From positions 740,001-804,000 of the forward strand of contig JAJOZX010001079.1 of assembly GCA_023014485.1 (NCBI GenBank): a DNA stretch of 64,000 nucleotides, given 5' to 3'. Under the pieces are notes generated by a model. That model made no database searches. It saw only the letters and a list, made by a program, of their open reading frames with translations, and was not told where the DNA came from. The position numbers and the translations under genes were made by a program. The stretch's first letter is position 1. Each line of letters starts with the position of its first letter. This DNA is from Bathynomus jamesi (Eukaryota; Arthropoda; Malacostraca; Isopoda; Cirolanidae). Shown here in pieces: positions 1 through 14,800 of the stretch.

Positions 1-174
1 GTGGGAATTTGGGGCTCGAGCCAGGGCTACCTTAGCCAGAGTCACTTTAGTGTGGTGGCCGGCCCGACACCTCACCGCAACCTAAGATACAGAAAAGAGA
101 ACCACCAAGAGCTCTGAGCAGCCTGGAGTTCAAACCCACGACTCAGAAGTCTCGGTACTGCCAAGCGCCGACCT
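1..174 (-). repeat. tRNA-derived SINE-like sequence
   Basis: Read on the minus strand, 173 to 125 resembles the 5' half of a tRNA-type Pol III promoter: an A-box-like GCTTGGCAGTACCGAG, then a B-box-like GGGTTTGAACTCC about 35 bases later. The remainder down to base 1 has no coding potential and would be the SINE body. It is followed on the plus strand by (TA)n and a T-rich stretch. The assignment rests only on the box-like motifs. No second copy of this family was seen in the window. Confidence 0.4.
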
Positions 175-476
175 ATATATATATATATTTTTTTATTTTT
201 TTTTTTTTGTTCAGGAAGAACCGATTCGCCTCTATTTAAAGGGCATATCTCAGCGGAAAAACAAAGAAAAAGTGAGAGGAAAGACAGAGGAAAAAGAAAG
301 GGTGGAGGGGACAGTCGAAGTGGAAAAAGACCAAGGATGACAAGGACTGCAGGGTCGAGCCCCATCATCCTTGGGTGCTAGGGCCGGGAGGGCGCACGTG
401 AAACCTCCAGGAACAAGCACGTACAAACGAGCACAAAGAGCACTCAAGAGCACGAGCTTAGAACCCCCTTGCGGGG

Positions 477-529
<53 letters not shown>

Positions 530-580
530 TTATTTTATTTATTATTGGAATGAAATAATTATCACTGAATATTTCATTAG
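175..580. other. Non-coding stretch with (AT)n microsatellite
   Basis: T-rich low-complexity sequence (175-210), purine-rich sequence, and an (AT)n array at about 480-522 end just before the first visible sulfatase exon. The 98- and 67-codon minus-strand open frames here are low-complexity and not supported as genes. Confidence 0.6.
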
Positions 581-744
581 GAAAGTGGCACCTCGGAAGT
601 GGATGTGGTTGGTTTGGTAAAGAGTGTGTGGGTCCTCTTCTCCATGGGTTCGATTACTTTTACGGAATACTCTTCGCACTAGTAGACGAAATGAAGGGTG
701 TTCATTCGTTCTGGGTCTTCGATTTAACAGACAATTTTTACCAG
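581..744 (+). CDS. Arylsulfatase exon a: GKWHLG and HGFDYFYG motifs
   Basis: Acceptor ATTTCATTAG at 571-580; donor GTAATG from 745. The first two bases complete a Gly codon begun in an upstream exon; 54 codons follow. It carries the sulfatase signature GKWHLG, whose Lys and His contact the substrate sulfate, then HGFDYFYG, a sequence typical of sulfatases. It ends in phase 0, as the next exon requires. Confidence 0.88.
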
Positions 745-3700
745 GTAATGTCATTTCTATAATATGCCGGATACTGGTAAGACTACTTGCCAGTTTGCTC
801 TCTCAGAGAGAGAAAATATGCCTTCGCTCGTGTTTTGTGTTCATTATAACACCAGAATCTGTACTGCATATGAAGAGAGACACTTTACCTCACTCACAAT
901 TATTTTTTTTAGTTGATCCATATGTTGCGTATTCCCACAGTATATAATATTATATCCTTACTTTTATCGAATAAAGTCTGGAAGTACTTGTCAATTTTAC
1001 AGAAGTGTCCGCCTACGAACACCTTTCAATAATTAATGTGTCCCAGTCAGGGACCATGTTTCATTTCTTTCAAAGGATGACCAATCGCATAGAAGGCAAA
1101 TATTTTTGTGACTTAAATCCAATACTGTTTCGTAAGAATACATATACAATGGTCTTCCTGCTCCATTGTTCTAATTCTTTCAGGAGACTCTTAGGTTAAC
1201 ATTCGTAATGGAGATGTATCATTAACCACAATGATTTAAATTGTAACTAGACTGGACTGGTCCGAACCACTATTTTTCAGTTTTGTCAAGTATATTGTAT
1301 GAATTTTAAATGAATTACTTGCTTAGGAGCGAGTAATGGTCGAATAACACATTTTTGACACTATGTAACGTAACTGTGTGAAATAAACACATTTGAATTC
1401 TGCACCAGTCCCAGGATCTCAAGTTGCATTACTAATTGTGATTTAAAATGTTTATTTGGATAAGAACAGAAAATTTCTCGTTTCAGGCATTCATTCTTAC
1501 GATAATGATCATGTTTACGTCAAACCTTTACTTCTTCAAAAGAAAATTATTCTGTCTTTGTTCAATTTTGTGCTTGGCCAGTTTTATTTTCTTTCTCGCA
1601 GTCTGGTTTGTTTATACGCACTACAGACTTCACACCACAAATTGGTGGCAGGTATGGAAGGAAATGGTTTATAAATTTTATCTTTGTTACGTGAAGTATA
1701 GAATACACAACGAATTGTACTTATTCTAAGAGCGGAAATATAACTATTAGATCTTAGGTCTAAATTCCAAAGACAAAAGTATATATATGAATTGGTGAAC
1801 TTGTAAGTTAAATCATATTAATTCGGTCATCCTCCCTAATATTACACTTAGTTTTTTTAAAATAGGTTTCGCCTTGGATGAACCAACACCTAAACGGAGT
1901 AATCGTAAGAAATGATGAATTAGTTCATAAAACAATCCCTTTCGACACACTGTTCCAAGAGATGGTAAATGAAAGTGTGCACTTCATCCATTCGTCCGTG
2001 AAAAGGAGGAAGCCTTTTTTTCTCGTTCATTCTTTTGCCCATGTTCATACGCCCATGTTTGCCTCCGAGAAACAGTCGGGCCGAAGTGCCCACGGAAGGT
2101 ATGATGATGTGCTTGGTAGTTTTCTTGTTCATTTCTTACCGTTTTGTTAAATGTCAAAATTCTTTGTAAATGAAGATTCACTAATTTACAGCCAGTAAAT
2201 GTAGAAATTAACGAGTCTTTTATAATTTTGTCAAATATCTCTGTATTCAAATCTGCAGCGTACGACCTTTGACATTGCAGCGGATAAAAAATCCTCTCGT
2301 GGTGGGAAATCAGCTTCAGTAAGGTCTTGTACTCTCTGAATGTGATATGGATAAAGCTGTTGTTCCTGTAAAATTCTCCACACAGTTGTGTATCTTACAC
2401 CCTCTGCTGCTGCTATCCTTCGGGTGCTGACACCAGGATGTTCCTCCTCGAATGTGTTTTAGTTCAAAATCTTCCCGCCATTTATATGGTCATACTTTTT
2501 AAAAAAAATTCTTTTGCACTGTAACTGCATTCCGAGAATTTAATTTTAAATCTAAAATAAGTATAACGTGAAACTTAAAATAGCGAAAACATTACCAGGT
2601 TAAAGTTTGTGCCAGCAGCCGGCCTCGGCTCCAAGAAACCAGCCAGTTGGCAATCTTGATGGCTACTTTAAAATGCCTGAAATTTTATTGAAGTGTGGAT
2701 GGACGATAATTTGCATCTGAAACGGGTCCTCCTTGAATGAAATAAAGGAATAGATTTTTTCTCTTTGAAAAGGTATGGGGACGATGTGGAAGAAATGGAT
2801 TCGGGTGTTGGCTTCATTCTGGACGCACTGAAGGAGGAGAAGGTAGAAGAGAACACCATTGTTTATTTTGTCTCTGATCATGGGGGTCACCTGGAGGCGA
2901 TTGACCCACTTGACGGACAGAGGGTCGGAGGCCACAACGGAATGTTCAAAGGTTATCCAAACAACCGTTTTAGTAAAAGAGAGGCAAAACAAGTTTTTAT
3001 TAAGTCCTTTCATATTTGGTCACGCCTCTAAAATTTCCTTTTTGACTTGTTAAATTTCAAATTGTCCAAAATGAGATTTCGTTGCAAAAGTTACTAGTCA
3101 GGTTTTTTTTTATATATAATGTTATTTTTGGCAGTAAAAATATAATTTAAAACGAAAACTAATTACTAATTTATGGGAGTTGTTTTAAATTTTCTTTTCA
3201 GCTAATTTATTTCCGAAACATATTTTCAGCTGCTCTTAAATTTTATGCATTTTTTACATTAAATTCTGATTTCGGACTTACAGGAGGGAAAGGCATGGGA
3301 GCTCCTGAAGGAGCTGTCCGCGTTCCTGGGATCTTCCGCTGGAAGGGTGTCATCCCCGCAGGTTCTTCCATTAGTACTCCAACCTCCCTCCTCGACATTC
3401 TTCCAACCTTCCTTGAATTGGCAGGTCTTCCTTCACTTCAAACACTCTTTAATAAAACCAAGGTTAATTACAATTTTTTCTTCCGACCGTCTTTGAACAG
3501 AGAGTGGGGAGTTGTCCTCCTCCTCCTCCTCGTAGCTCTTTTTGTACTGCTGAAAAGGTCTTCAGAAGAGTGACTTCTACGTAATCAGTTGTTGCTTTCA
3601 TGTTACCTCTATTTTTTTTCAACATCTGGAATCCTGTCGACTCACACAGGAGGAGGGGGTAATGATCGTGAACTTTTGAGATAACCTGAACCCGGGCAAT

Positions 3701-5811
3701 CACAGAGTAGGTCGGAGTTAGAGTCGAACCCTTACGGTACCGTTTGAGTTCAATCTCCAACCAACCAAGCCATTGGAATTCTTAATGGTGGTTAATTTTT
3801 TTTAACTTTAATTTCAATATAACGTAATGATGTGAGAACTAGAATAACCACTTCAGTTAACAGTTGGAATGAAACATTTTTATTGAACTTTTTGTAGCCT
3901 TTACTTTTTAAGCCTTCCTGTATGGTTGTGGAAAATAGGTATCTGTAATGAACCATCAAAAGCGGCTATAGATTTTCCTATTCCTTTTGACTGTTCTCAT
4001 TTTTAGCGATTTAATTCATACGATAGAAAGGTTTTATTTACATACAGTAGAAATTTCTTAATAATGCGATACACTTCACCGTATTATCAAGTATTTTTAT
4101 GAATTTTGTTTGTAAGTATGGATAGAAAAACGTGGAATAATGTGGTATATATCGGGGGCAGGGGAGACGACGGACTGGTAATGTGCCGCCTCAGGGTGTA
4201 TGAATCGGTCTGGGTAAACCGTGGAGTAACCTGCGGGGCTGGGCTGTGGATAATGTTGCCCTGAGGCAGGTGACTGCATTATTGTCATGTCAGCTGAAGT
4301 GAATGTGAGCGATTGAGGCGTTTCCTGCCTGTTCCTGACACGACCTCACTACGGTGGAAGAGGCGTTTGGGTATAAAAAAAAAGTATTAAAATTACGCAT
4401 ACAAACAAACAAAACTATTTCAGATTCGACAAGTAAAATGTAGGAGTGACATATGTTGAAAATAGCTATATGTCCATAACTGATTACAGAAGCCTTTGGA
4501 GCACTATGAATAAGAACATAATAAACAAATAAGAAACTGAAATAGTAAATATACTTTGTACTACTGATCTATGCTCTGTGAAAACACTTCCAAGAAGAAA
4601 TATTTTTAAATGATTGAGATAACGTAATAAATGTTTTCAATAATAATAAGTGAGGACGCTATTAGAGAACAGTTTATAACAACATTCACAGTACAAGTTT
4701 CGATACTGCACGTATTATCTTTCAGTTGTGCTTTCACTTTTTTAAAATATAATTCATTTTGATATTTATGAACGTGCTAAAACAATATAAGAGTCTTTTT
4801 TCGTAGGATTTAGATGGAGTCAGTTTCGCTTCACTCTTGATAGAGCCAAGTTTGAGAGACCCTAGAAGAAGAATTCTGATTCACCATTGCAGGAAGAATA
4901 TCCATGGCCTGCGTTTGGTTACAGGTACTCAGAATTAAAATAATAATAATAATAATTGAGGAAAAGAATATCTATTCAGGCGATCGACGAGACGCTTATC
5001 CACGCATGCCAATTGTAGAGTTCGTTTTGTTACGTTAGATCAGGATAGGTTACATGAAGTTAGTATGGTTCAGGTCAGGTTAATTCCCCAAATGAATTTA
5101 AGTCTCTCGTATGCATTTATAAATACTATGAAAATCGGTTTCCAAATTCATATTCTTTCTCTCAATTCATATCACTAAGAAGCTTATCATATTCCTATTG
5201 TTTGGCTGACCCTTCATGTTGTGAAGTACAGGGTGTGTATAAAGTAACGCCAGTGATGAGAGAAGTTCGATTTGAACTGGCTTAAACTAGTTTTAACTCG
5301 TAAAAACATTTTCAACACCTCTTATAAACCTTACTATAGAATATACAGTTGTTATAAAAAGTACATGTAATAAATATTACTCGTCCATGTTCACTCGCGT
5401 TAATATAATTCAAATCGGATTTCTCTCTTGACACGCGTTATTTTATACACACCCACAGTACGTTGCACCGAATTCAAGGCTCACTTCTGTAGCTGATGAA
5501 TCCGAATTTGGATCCAGTTGTTTAGCAAACAGTTCTTTTTCTTATGTACCAAATAACACCCCGTTAATCCATTTTCAAATTCAGATGTCTTCGAATGCGG
5601 ATTTCAATCCGAGCTCCCCCAGTTAAGGGACTCGGTCGGATCAGCGAGGGTAATAGACGTTGGATAGTTGGATAGGTGATCGTCCTCTATATCCAGATGA
5701 TGTAGCGACCTGTAGATGGCTCGGATACCACGTAAAGCTGTAGGTCCCTCCCGTCACATGACCTTAACTGTTACGAAGGAAGATAAACTCAAAATAATAT
5801 TATTATTATTG

Positions 5812-5860
<49 letters not shown>

Positions 5861-8800
5861 TTCCTTTCAAAGGTTCTGTGCGATGATTCCTCATTTCATG
5901 AAGGTCAAGCTTGTCGCCCCTTCTCTCGAGTTGGCCAGGTGAAGTAGTGAGTTGGTTTCTTGTATTCTCCACCTCACAGAGCCAAGTACACCCGGCTCAT
6001 CGGGGATTGTTCTGAACCATGCGTCTACTTTTCTTTTGAAGATGCCCACTGCAACCACCATTCGTGTTCCTTAGGTGTTTGGGCAGCTGATTAAACAGTT
6101 TTGGTCCTCTCACAACTATTTTCTTTCAGGGTTAAGGATGTTCCCTCTCTCGCCTTTAATTTGGGAATGACGTCTTCCTTTTCTACTTTCCACTGTTGTT
6201 TGGGGAGTTACAGGGTTCAGAGTAAGATTAGGGACTAATTTCTCCATTATTTTCCAAGTGTAAATAATGGTGTATATCTCTCTCTTCTCCTTTCCAGTGA
6301 ATATAGGTTTGGTTCTCGTAACCTTTCCCAGTAATTTAGTTCTTTGCACCCCTTGATCTTGGCTGTGAAGCTTCTCTGAATCCCTTCTAGCTGTCTAATG
6401 TCTTCTTTTTTCATATGGGGATGTTAAGACCGATCAGTATTCCAATTTGGGTATGATCAGTGTTTTCAGTAGAGGAATCATTATATTCCTATCCCTTCTT
6501 TTAAAGGTTCTCAGTATCTGCCCAGTTATTCTCTTTGCTCTGTTTACTGCTATCTTATTTTGTGTTCCAAATTTCGCATCATCAATCATTACAACCCCTA
6601 AATCTTTTGCTCTAGAATTTCTCTGAATTTCATGTCCATTTTGGGTATAATATTCCATGGATGTTAGGTCTTCTCTTTTTCCGTACCTTAACAGCTGAAA
6701 TTTCTCGGTGTTAAACTTCATATTGTTGTCTTCCGTCCACTTGTAGATTCTGTTTATGTCAGTTTGTAGAGATCTTGTATCTTTTGGGTTTCTTATTTTT
6801 CTACTGATCTTTGTGTCATCGGCAAAGGATGTTACTGTGCTTTCTCTGATAACGTCCTCATCTGTGTCAGTTAGTATGATTATGAAGAATAATGGAGCTG
6901 GTACTGAGCTGAGGACCTCTGATTCTGATGAAGATACTCCTTGTACTGTAACGACTTGCCGCCGCTCACTAAGGAAATTATATATCCATTTCCCTACTTT
7001 TCCCGTTATTCCCATATATTTCAGTTTATGTATTATGATTCCATGGTCACACTTGTCGAACGCTTTGCCAAAGTCTTTGTATATTACATTATAGTTTTCA
7101 TTGCTTTCAAGTGCATCAATAATGTTGTAGTGTTCCATTAGTTGTGATAGGCATGATCTGCCTGACCGAAACCCATGTTGGTTATCATTTAATTTTTTCT
7201 AAGTTTCCAAAATGTCATAGATTTTCTGTCTAACTATTCTTTCAAATATTTTAGTAAGATGAAATGTAAGCGACACTGGCCTATAGTTTCTGGCCTCGGA
7301 TCGATCTCCTCCTTTATATATTGAGACTATGTTCGCGCTCTTCAGGATGCCCGGTATTTCTCCCGTGTCTAGTGATCGTCTCCATATCCAATATAGAGGC
7401 TCAGCGATTGCATTCTTGCAGTTTTTGATCAGTGTGGCATTCCATTTATCCGGTCCTGCCGCTGAGTGTGCTTTTAGTTTCCATATAGCTTGTGTAATAT
7501 CATCTGTCGTAAAGTCGAAGTCCGTTTTATATATATATACAGGGCGTCCCAAAAAAATGTATACACACTTTAACAGCTGATAGCTCAATTGATGTTTCTT
7601 TCTTTCCAAGTTAAACCCATTAGAATTAATAATGGCAGTCAGACTAAGCTTTGAACAAAGGAAATTCTTTCTAAAATGCTACTGGAAGTGTGAAAACGCA
7701 GTTGAAGTGCAAAGACAGTTTAGGAGGGAGTTTCAAACAGATCCACCAACGCGACTTACCATCACTCGAATTAGAGATAAGTTTGAAGCCGATGGAACTG
7801 TTCAGAATGTCCACAAGAAGCGTTCCGGAAGACGACGGACATCGACAAGCCCCACAAAGCAAGAAAGAGTACTGGAAACGTATCACCAAAGTCCAAGAAA
7901 ATCTGTGCGGCAAGCGAGTCGTGAGGTAGGAATTTCAGAATCGTCTGTCCAACGCATTTTGAAGCGCTGTCAATGGAAAAGTTACATTCCAAGATTAGTC
8001 AATGCTATTAATGAAGATGATCCGGACCGAAGAGTGGAGTATTGCGAGTGGTACTTGGCACGATGTGGATGTCGATTGGACGAAGGGGTTTCGTAGAATA
8101 CCCTCCGCGTTCACCAGACCTCACACCACTAGACTTTTTTTTATGGGGATACTTAAAAGACAAAGTCTACGCTATAAAACCTGCAACAGTCGCTGAATTG
8201 AGAGCAGCCATTGAACGAGAATGCACACAAATACCAAACGAAATGTTTCGTGATGTTTGCGATTCCATTGCTTCGCGTTATCAGCAGTGCCTGGACCAGA
8301 ACGGACGTCAGTTTGAAAACAGGCGTTGACAAAACAATTAAATAATGTCTGTAGATTCTATTACATTTTGAAAATGAAATGTATTTTAATAAACACTGCC
8401 TTTATAATTATTTAAAGTGTGTATACATTTTTTTGGGACGCCCTGTATATATATATTTTTTTTCACCTTTTTCCCGCAAGTAACTACATTTGGCTGCGAG
8501 ACTCATAAACCCAAAATAAAGTGGTCATTGCTAATGATTTAACACAAATAGCAAATCTGATAAGGATTTTGTCCGCATTATACATAATTTTCATTAATGA
8601 ATTAGATGATAATGTATTTATTAACAATTTAATGTTTTAGTTGATCTCGTGGAGCCCATTTAAGTTATCGATTCTTTGCATTTTTCAGACACAAAAGTGT
8701 ACAAAATGTACTTGTATTTACATCGATGGGAACCTAATAGTACGCAGTGCGGATGGGGAGTAAATGTCTATTGTGGCTGCTTTGGTGACAGTGTTATCAA

Positions 8801-11800
8801 CGTGACTGAGTCTCCAGTTTTGTATGAACTAAATTCCGATCCTTACGAAGACCATCCACTTGATCCGAAGACACGCGAGTAAGTCTTATTTAAAATGTTT
8901 GTCTATTAACCCTTTGACGACCGGTATACGTTTCTTTGAACTTAAAAGTTTAGGTGTTATTGGTATTCACAATTAGATATGTTAGTAACTATAGTCACTT
9001 AAATGACCCATTTTGGGGTTAATTTTCCAACAACTAAACAATACCTATATAAACATTTAGATGTATTTGTAGAAACGTTGCATCATTGTACAATTTATAT
9101 TATTATTTCGCTGAGACACATATGTCCCGTGGTCCTCAAAGGGTTAATAACAAAAGCTTGTTATTCTTACTATGATTTATTACAAAGTTACTGCACTTAC
9201 TATTTAAGCGTTATTTAATTATCTGATAAAGTGATATACTCGTATAGCATCATAAAAAAATAGGGAACTCAAAGAGAGCGGATTTGCTGTGTAAGAGTTG
9301 GCACTTGAATGACGTTGATGACCATCGTACTCTCCGGAGGAACGTGGTGCCGTTTGAATTTGAACACCGAAAATGACTTATTTATTTGTTTTTGCTTTTA
9401 AGTGGTGATGTAGAGCAGTGTTTCGCAAATACTTTGAAGCACAATATATTCACATTTATGTTTGTAGAACGATTGATATTGTATTCATTTACGCAGTCTC
9501 AACCATTTCATTCATATATTAAGTGTCATTTTTGTGAACTGACCGAAACTTGAGGCGAAGTACCTACTAGGTTTTGCATCGTCATCCGTCATTGTCATCG
9601 TTACGAAATAAGGTGCAGTAAATATTTGACCTGCCATTCTAGTATTTTGCATTTTCTGAAAGATTATGCAATGCATAGATAATCTACAAAAAAATATTTA
9701 AAAATTGAAGGTGACGTAATTTTGTCATTTATGTCTTTCAGCTAAGATTTGCGACTTTATTTCTAATCATTGGCTGGCTAAGAGCAAAGTATATGAATTT
9801 TGAAGTATGACTGTAAATTGTGTATTTAACAAAAGTATTGCCGATGTAGAACTTTTGCTTAGTTTCTTACAAAAACTGAAGATGACGGGTTTTTTTTGCT
9901 AAGTGCTTAAGAGTTTCGTCTCGCGTTTGTGAACTCTGTTTGTGCATAGTTTTGAACTTGAGAGTTTTGATTTTGACTCATTTTGTTGTATTTTATAGTT
10001 TGTTTGTTTATAGCTCTGCAGTAAATGAATGTCATTTAAGTTGGTACAGGAATTCTTAGATTTGGGTAATGAAGAACATTTTAGAATAATATACCACCCT
10101 AATTTCTGTGGCTGAGGGAAACCTTTAAGCGTAATATAAATCCCATGCTCAAACTCTGTCGGCACACGTGTCTTGATGTCTTTCTAGTTCAGTAAATTTT
10201 TGTCTGTCTTGAAGAAAAATAATTCAGTTTTTCATGGTATAAACTTTCTTTGCCATTAGTTTAAGTGAAATAAAAATATACAAACAAACACCTTTATTCA
10301 GAAAAAGAATACAATTTGCATATAAAGTTTCACAATATTTTCTGTACAATTTAGGTATCTGATATGACTAACATATTCACAGTATTCTAATCTAAATATG
10401 CCATTGGAAGCGTGGAAGCTTTTTAGGCAAAATTAATGGGATTCAGTTTATTACGTAATTAATAAGCACACCGGACAAAAAATTAGTCACCCCTAATAGC
10501 ACCGATAGTAGGAAGTTCAAGGTCACACAGAGGGCGCTGATGTAGCATTGGTAAGTGACAAGTAGCGGTGACGTAGCACACAGGATCAGATCTGTTTCGT
10601 GAGGTGGTGAAGAACAAAGTGTGTGTTGGATATAGTCTGCAAACTGGGTCGTGAGGCAGACGTTACTCAGTGGCAAAAAGGAGCCATCGTGTTTGGCAGA
10701 GCCCACGGACACAAAATGTCTGAAGTAGCCCAATTTGTTGGTGTGTCAACGCGTACTGTCCAGCGAGTTTACAAAGAGTGGTGTAGTTTGCAATCAACTG
10801 AAAATCGACGGCGTAACTGTGGCCGGAAAACAATTCTCGACAATAGGGGCCGCCGCCATGTTTCATGAGGTTCTCCAGCGACCAATTTCCGAACGGACAT
10901 TGCGACGAGAACTGCATGCGATGGACATCTGGAGCAGGGTACCACGGAAGAGGCCGCTGTTAACAGCAAGTCACAAATTGGCACGTTATAAATGGGCTCA
11001 GAGGCACAAAAATGACTGCGGCAGATTGGAAACGTGTAATTTGGTCCGATGAGTCCCGTTTTTGTTTGTTCTCCAATGATGGGAGGCGACGAGTACATCG
11101 GAAGTCCAATGAAGCCTTTAATCCTGAATGCGTCGAAGGTGTTGTTCAGGCTGGAAACAGAAAGTGAAGCGCAGGAATAGACACCCACGGACTCTGGCGG
11201 AACTTCGGGACCGGCTGATGAACGAGTGGCAGCAAATCGATGTTTAGTACATGCACAACCTCGTAGAGTCTCTGCCTCGCCGGATTCGTGCGGTTATCAA
11301 GGCCAGAGGCGCCGTCACACGTTATTAGGTACATTCTGAGAGGGGTGACTAATTTTTTGTCCGGTGTGCTTAATAGTAAACAAAAAGGTAAAAATTTACA
11401 AAAGTAGTGTTTGATTACACTGTTCAACAGAGTTTTTTCTTTTTGATAAATGTGGGTGATTCTTATGTTCCTTTTTACACTGATTACGAAAACGAAAACA
11501 GATTTTTTTTTCTATGACCCACAGTTTTTGAGGGATTTGCAATTTAAAACCCTTTGAGATCGAAATAGCATTCCTCAGTTTGCATCATAATATGAGATTT
11601 ATTGTTAATCATTTATTTTGTATAAAATCTTTATATTATGCATATTATTATTTATATTAACATGTTTATTAGGGTGTCACTAGGTAATAGGGGGAAAATT
11701 AAACGATGGATATTTTCCTATGACACCCCCTAAAATTGTTCCATTTGGTGTAAAACATACGGAAGAGAAATTTGGTCCTGATTGGTCATCATTTAATTGT

Positions 11801-14800
11801 CGCCCTCGTCACTGAAAACAAGACCCATTTGTTGACGTCAACAAGCTGTTCAGTGTTCACAGCTTGGGCCGAACCAGATAATAAAAAACAAGGCAATTTG
11901 GTGAAATAACGAAAGTAAGACACTTAAAAACGCAAAGAATACAAACAGTTTATTATATAATCAAAATAGAAGACATAATTTGGCGAATAATGGTACAAAA
12001 TGGAGAAGCAACAAAAGCAAAACTTTGAGAAATAAAATACATATACAGTAGCAGAATAATTGGTGCTCATACGCTGATCAGTGATTAGTTCTTTCGCGTC
12101 CTCACTAATGCTGATTTGTTCGGAGCAGGGTGTTGCTTTCTGTGGTCAGTGACAACTTGAATGAGGAACTGGAGCTGTTCTTCTTTCACTGTCAACTTTC
12201 CGTTCAGCTCCTTCACCAGAGCCACGGCCCGTTCTGCTCTGTCGTTCACCACTGCAAGTTTGGAGACCACATCCCGAGCTTGCACGTATTCAGAGTTTGA
12301 CGTCCATGAACTGGGATGGTGGAGCAGAAAGCAATCTGGCAACTGAAGTTTTGAGAAGAATCCTCGGGTGTTCTTTGTGATCAGTTGCTCCAGTCCTTTG
12401 CTGTCACTGAGGAACATAGTATCAAGAACCAAAGGTCGTTTTGGCGGCATGTGAGGGGCTTCTTGATCTAACGCTGCAACCATGCTGCACTTCACTTCCA
12501 TCGATATCCTCTCATCAAAGAACGCCAGACCCACTGCCTCCTCCGAATGGTACCACAGGTGCGCAGACAGCTTCTTGGTGGTACCATCAGAGATCTTCTT
12601 GTGTGGGTATCGAAGGAGCGTCCTCATCAATTCCCAATCATTCAACGGAGCTTCGATGGACAGATGAGCTGTTGCCCACGCTTTCATGTAAACTAGAACA
12701 GAAAAGAGGCAGATATCTCGAATTCCGCGTTCCTCAGTGTTCGTCAGTTTAAACTGTCTTCGGAAGAGCCAGATCTTGATGGCATAGAGCCCCTTAGCCA
12801 TCCATCTCGCCCGGTGCATAGCACCAGGGGCGCGGAAGTTTAGTCCCTTGTATGGAACTCCTCCAAGAAAGATGACGGAAAGATCGAGGAATTCCTGATA
12901 GTCATCACGAACTTGAAGTGCTTGTGATTTTGCAAACTCAATGAGCTCCGTTCTATGCTTAAAAATAGCTGCTTTGGTGAACGCATCTGTGTCCGCAGTT
13001 TGGAACTGTTGCTGGTCAATGCGGGTCCAATAATCATGGAAGCGCTTGAAAAGCAGAATTTCTGGACCGGTAGATACTGAATCTAGCGATGCTGCGAATG
13101 CCGCCTGTAGCACCAACTCCAGTACATGGTGTCTGCACGCGCAGTGTAACAGGTCACGTCCAACTTTTTCTTCCAGAAGAACACAAGTTCCTCCACGGTG
13201 GCCTGTGTTTGTCGAGGTTGTGTCGAAACACATAGATTTGACATGATCGGTCACTCCCCATTCATTCAGGCAATCTATGATGGCATTTGTTTGTGCCAGC
13301 GCGGTTCCTGACAGAAGTTTTGGCACCCCGAGGAGCTGCTCTGTCCCGGAGCCAGATACAAGAATGTTGTAGTCGCTAGCATCATGCCCTAAGCTGGAAG
13401 CTGCCTCAAACAGCAGATATGTGGCCTTTCTTGACGAGAGTTGCGTGCGATCAAGCGCTGCCGCCAATTCCGATGTCATGATGTTCTTCGTTGCTCTTTG
13501 TTTAGACGCTAACGAACCACCACATGCTCCTTTTTCTTCGCTATCATCTGAGCTGGAGGATGAGGACTCCAAAACCGCTTCGTTGGATACTGCCTCCATT
13601 TCAGCTGCTGATCGCTTTCTTCATTTCTCCTCTTCCTCCCGACGTCGAGTACAATCTTTGACTTGGCGCTGATGGGTCATGTCCAAACCTGCCATTGAAC
13701 CTGGACGTCCTTTCTGGCGCTGCTGCTGAAGGAACTCCCAATCCTCTGGGTACTTGACCAATTTCTCACAATCAGCGTGGGCGATGTCAAAGAGACGATC
13801 GAGGCGTTCAATGAATTCTTTTTCTTTCGTCTTGTGTGAATCGCTCGTCCTTGAGGCGTGTTTTTTGAGTCCTTTCCACTCCTCGAAGACTTTATCCAGT
13901 TTGCTGACGCAGTGTGTCTCGAGTCTGGTTGGAATGTGAGCTTTCTCCCAGAAGGACATCACTGCTCGAAGTGACTTCCTCAACGCGTCACGTATTGTCA
14001 TTTTCTTTTCATGGTGAAGGTAAAGGAAGTAACCGAATGCTTGCCTGTAGGAAGGAAGCTTGCATCCTTTCACCTCATCAACCGCTGCCCCTAATAGGTA
14101 TATACACTTCCGGGTTTCCATCACCAGAAATCACGTAGCTGAAATGAGAAACGGTGAATCGTTAAGTATTGTTCACTTTATTTCTCAGATATTCAGACAC
14201 ACACAGATACACACACACACATATATAGAGATATATAGATATCTAATGAACGATTATGGAGACGCCGCGCAAGCATTAAACTTTGGAAGGCGGGGGCGAC
14301 CTTTTATAGTTATTCAAATAAAAAGATGTTTCAGTCACCATGTTTTTTTTACCAATGGAATAGATTCGCGGGGTGTCAGCATGAAAATTTCAAACTTTGC
14401 ATTTAAGTGACACCTTAATGTTTATATATAATATGCATATATTTATTTAAGTATACTGCATATATATAAAGGGTGATCCAGAGAAATGGGACCCAAAAGA
14501 AACCCCTGTAACTCTTAAAGTATAAGTCCTTTTATAAAATCATACGCATCATTCGAAAGAGGATAGTTACAAGTTTGTACAGGATTGTATAGGTTTTGAC
14601 AATACAAGACAAGATAAGATACAAAACAAAATAAAAGTGTTAGTTAAAACTAACCCTTCAAGATGACTGCATGGACTGTGGAACAGCTGCGTTTCATAAC
14701 TGAGCAATATTATGAGCATGGAAGAAGTGTAGTTTCAGCTCAAAGATCTTTCAAGACAAATTTTCAGATGTCAAAATCACCTTCTAAGAAAGTAATCCGT

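Noticed and set aside
1456..1674. Alternative 72-codon frame over sulfatase exon b
   Set aside because: It breaks phase with both neighbouring exons, whereas the hydrophobic frame matches the membrane hairpin position.
4097..4288. 63-codon minus-strand frame rich in Pro, Ser, His and Tyr
   Set aside because: Could be a relic of something, but no motif or second copy; too short to support.
9899..10165. 88-codon minus-strand open frame
   Set aside because: No recognisable domain, no splice or family context, AT-rich chance frame.
13600..13623. Programmed stop-codon readthrough in the hAT transposase
   Set aside because: A single UGA in a low-complexity linker of one transposon copy is more simply a nonsense mutation; no readthrough context is evident.
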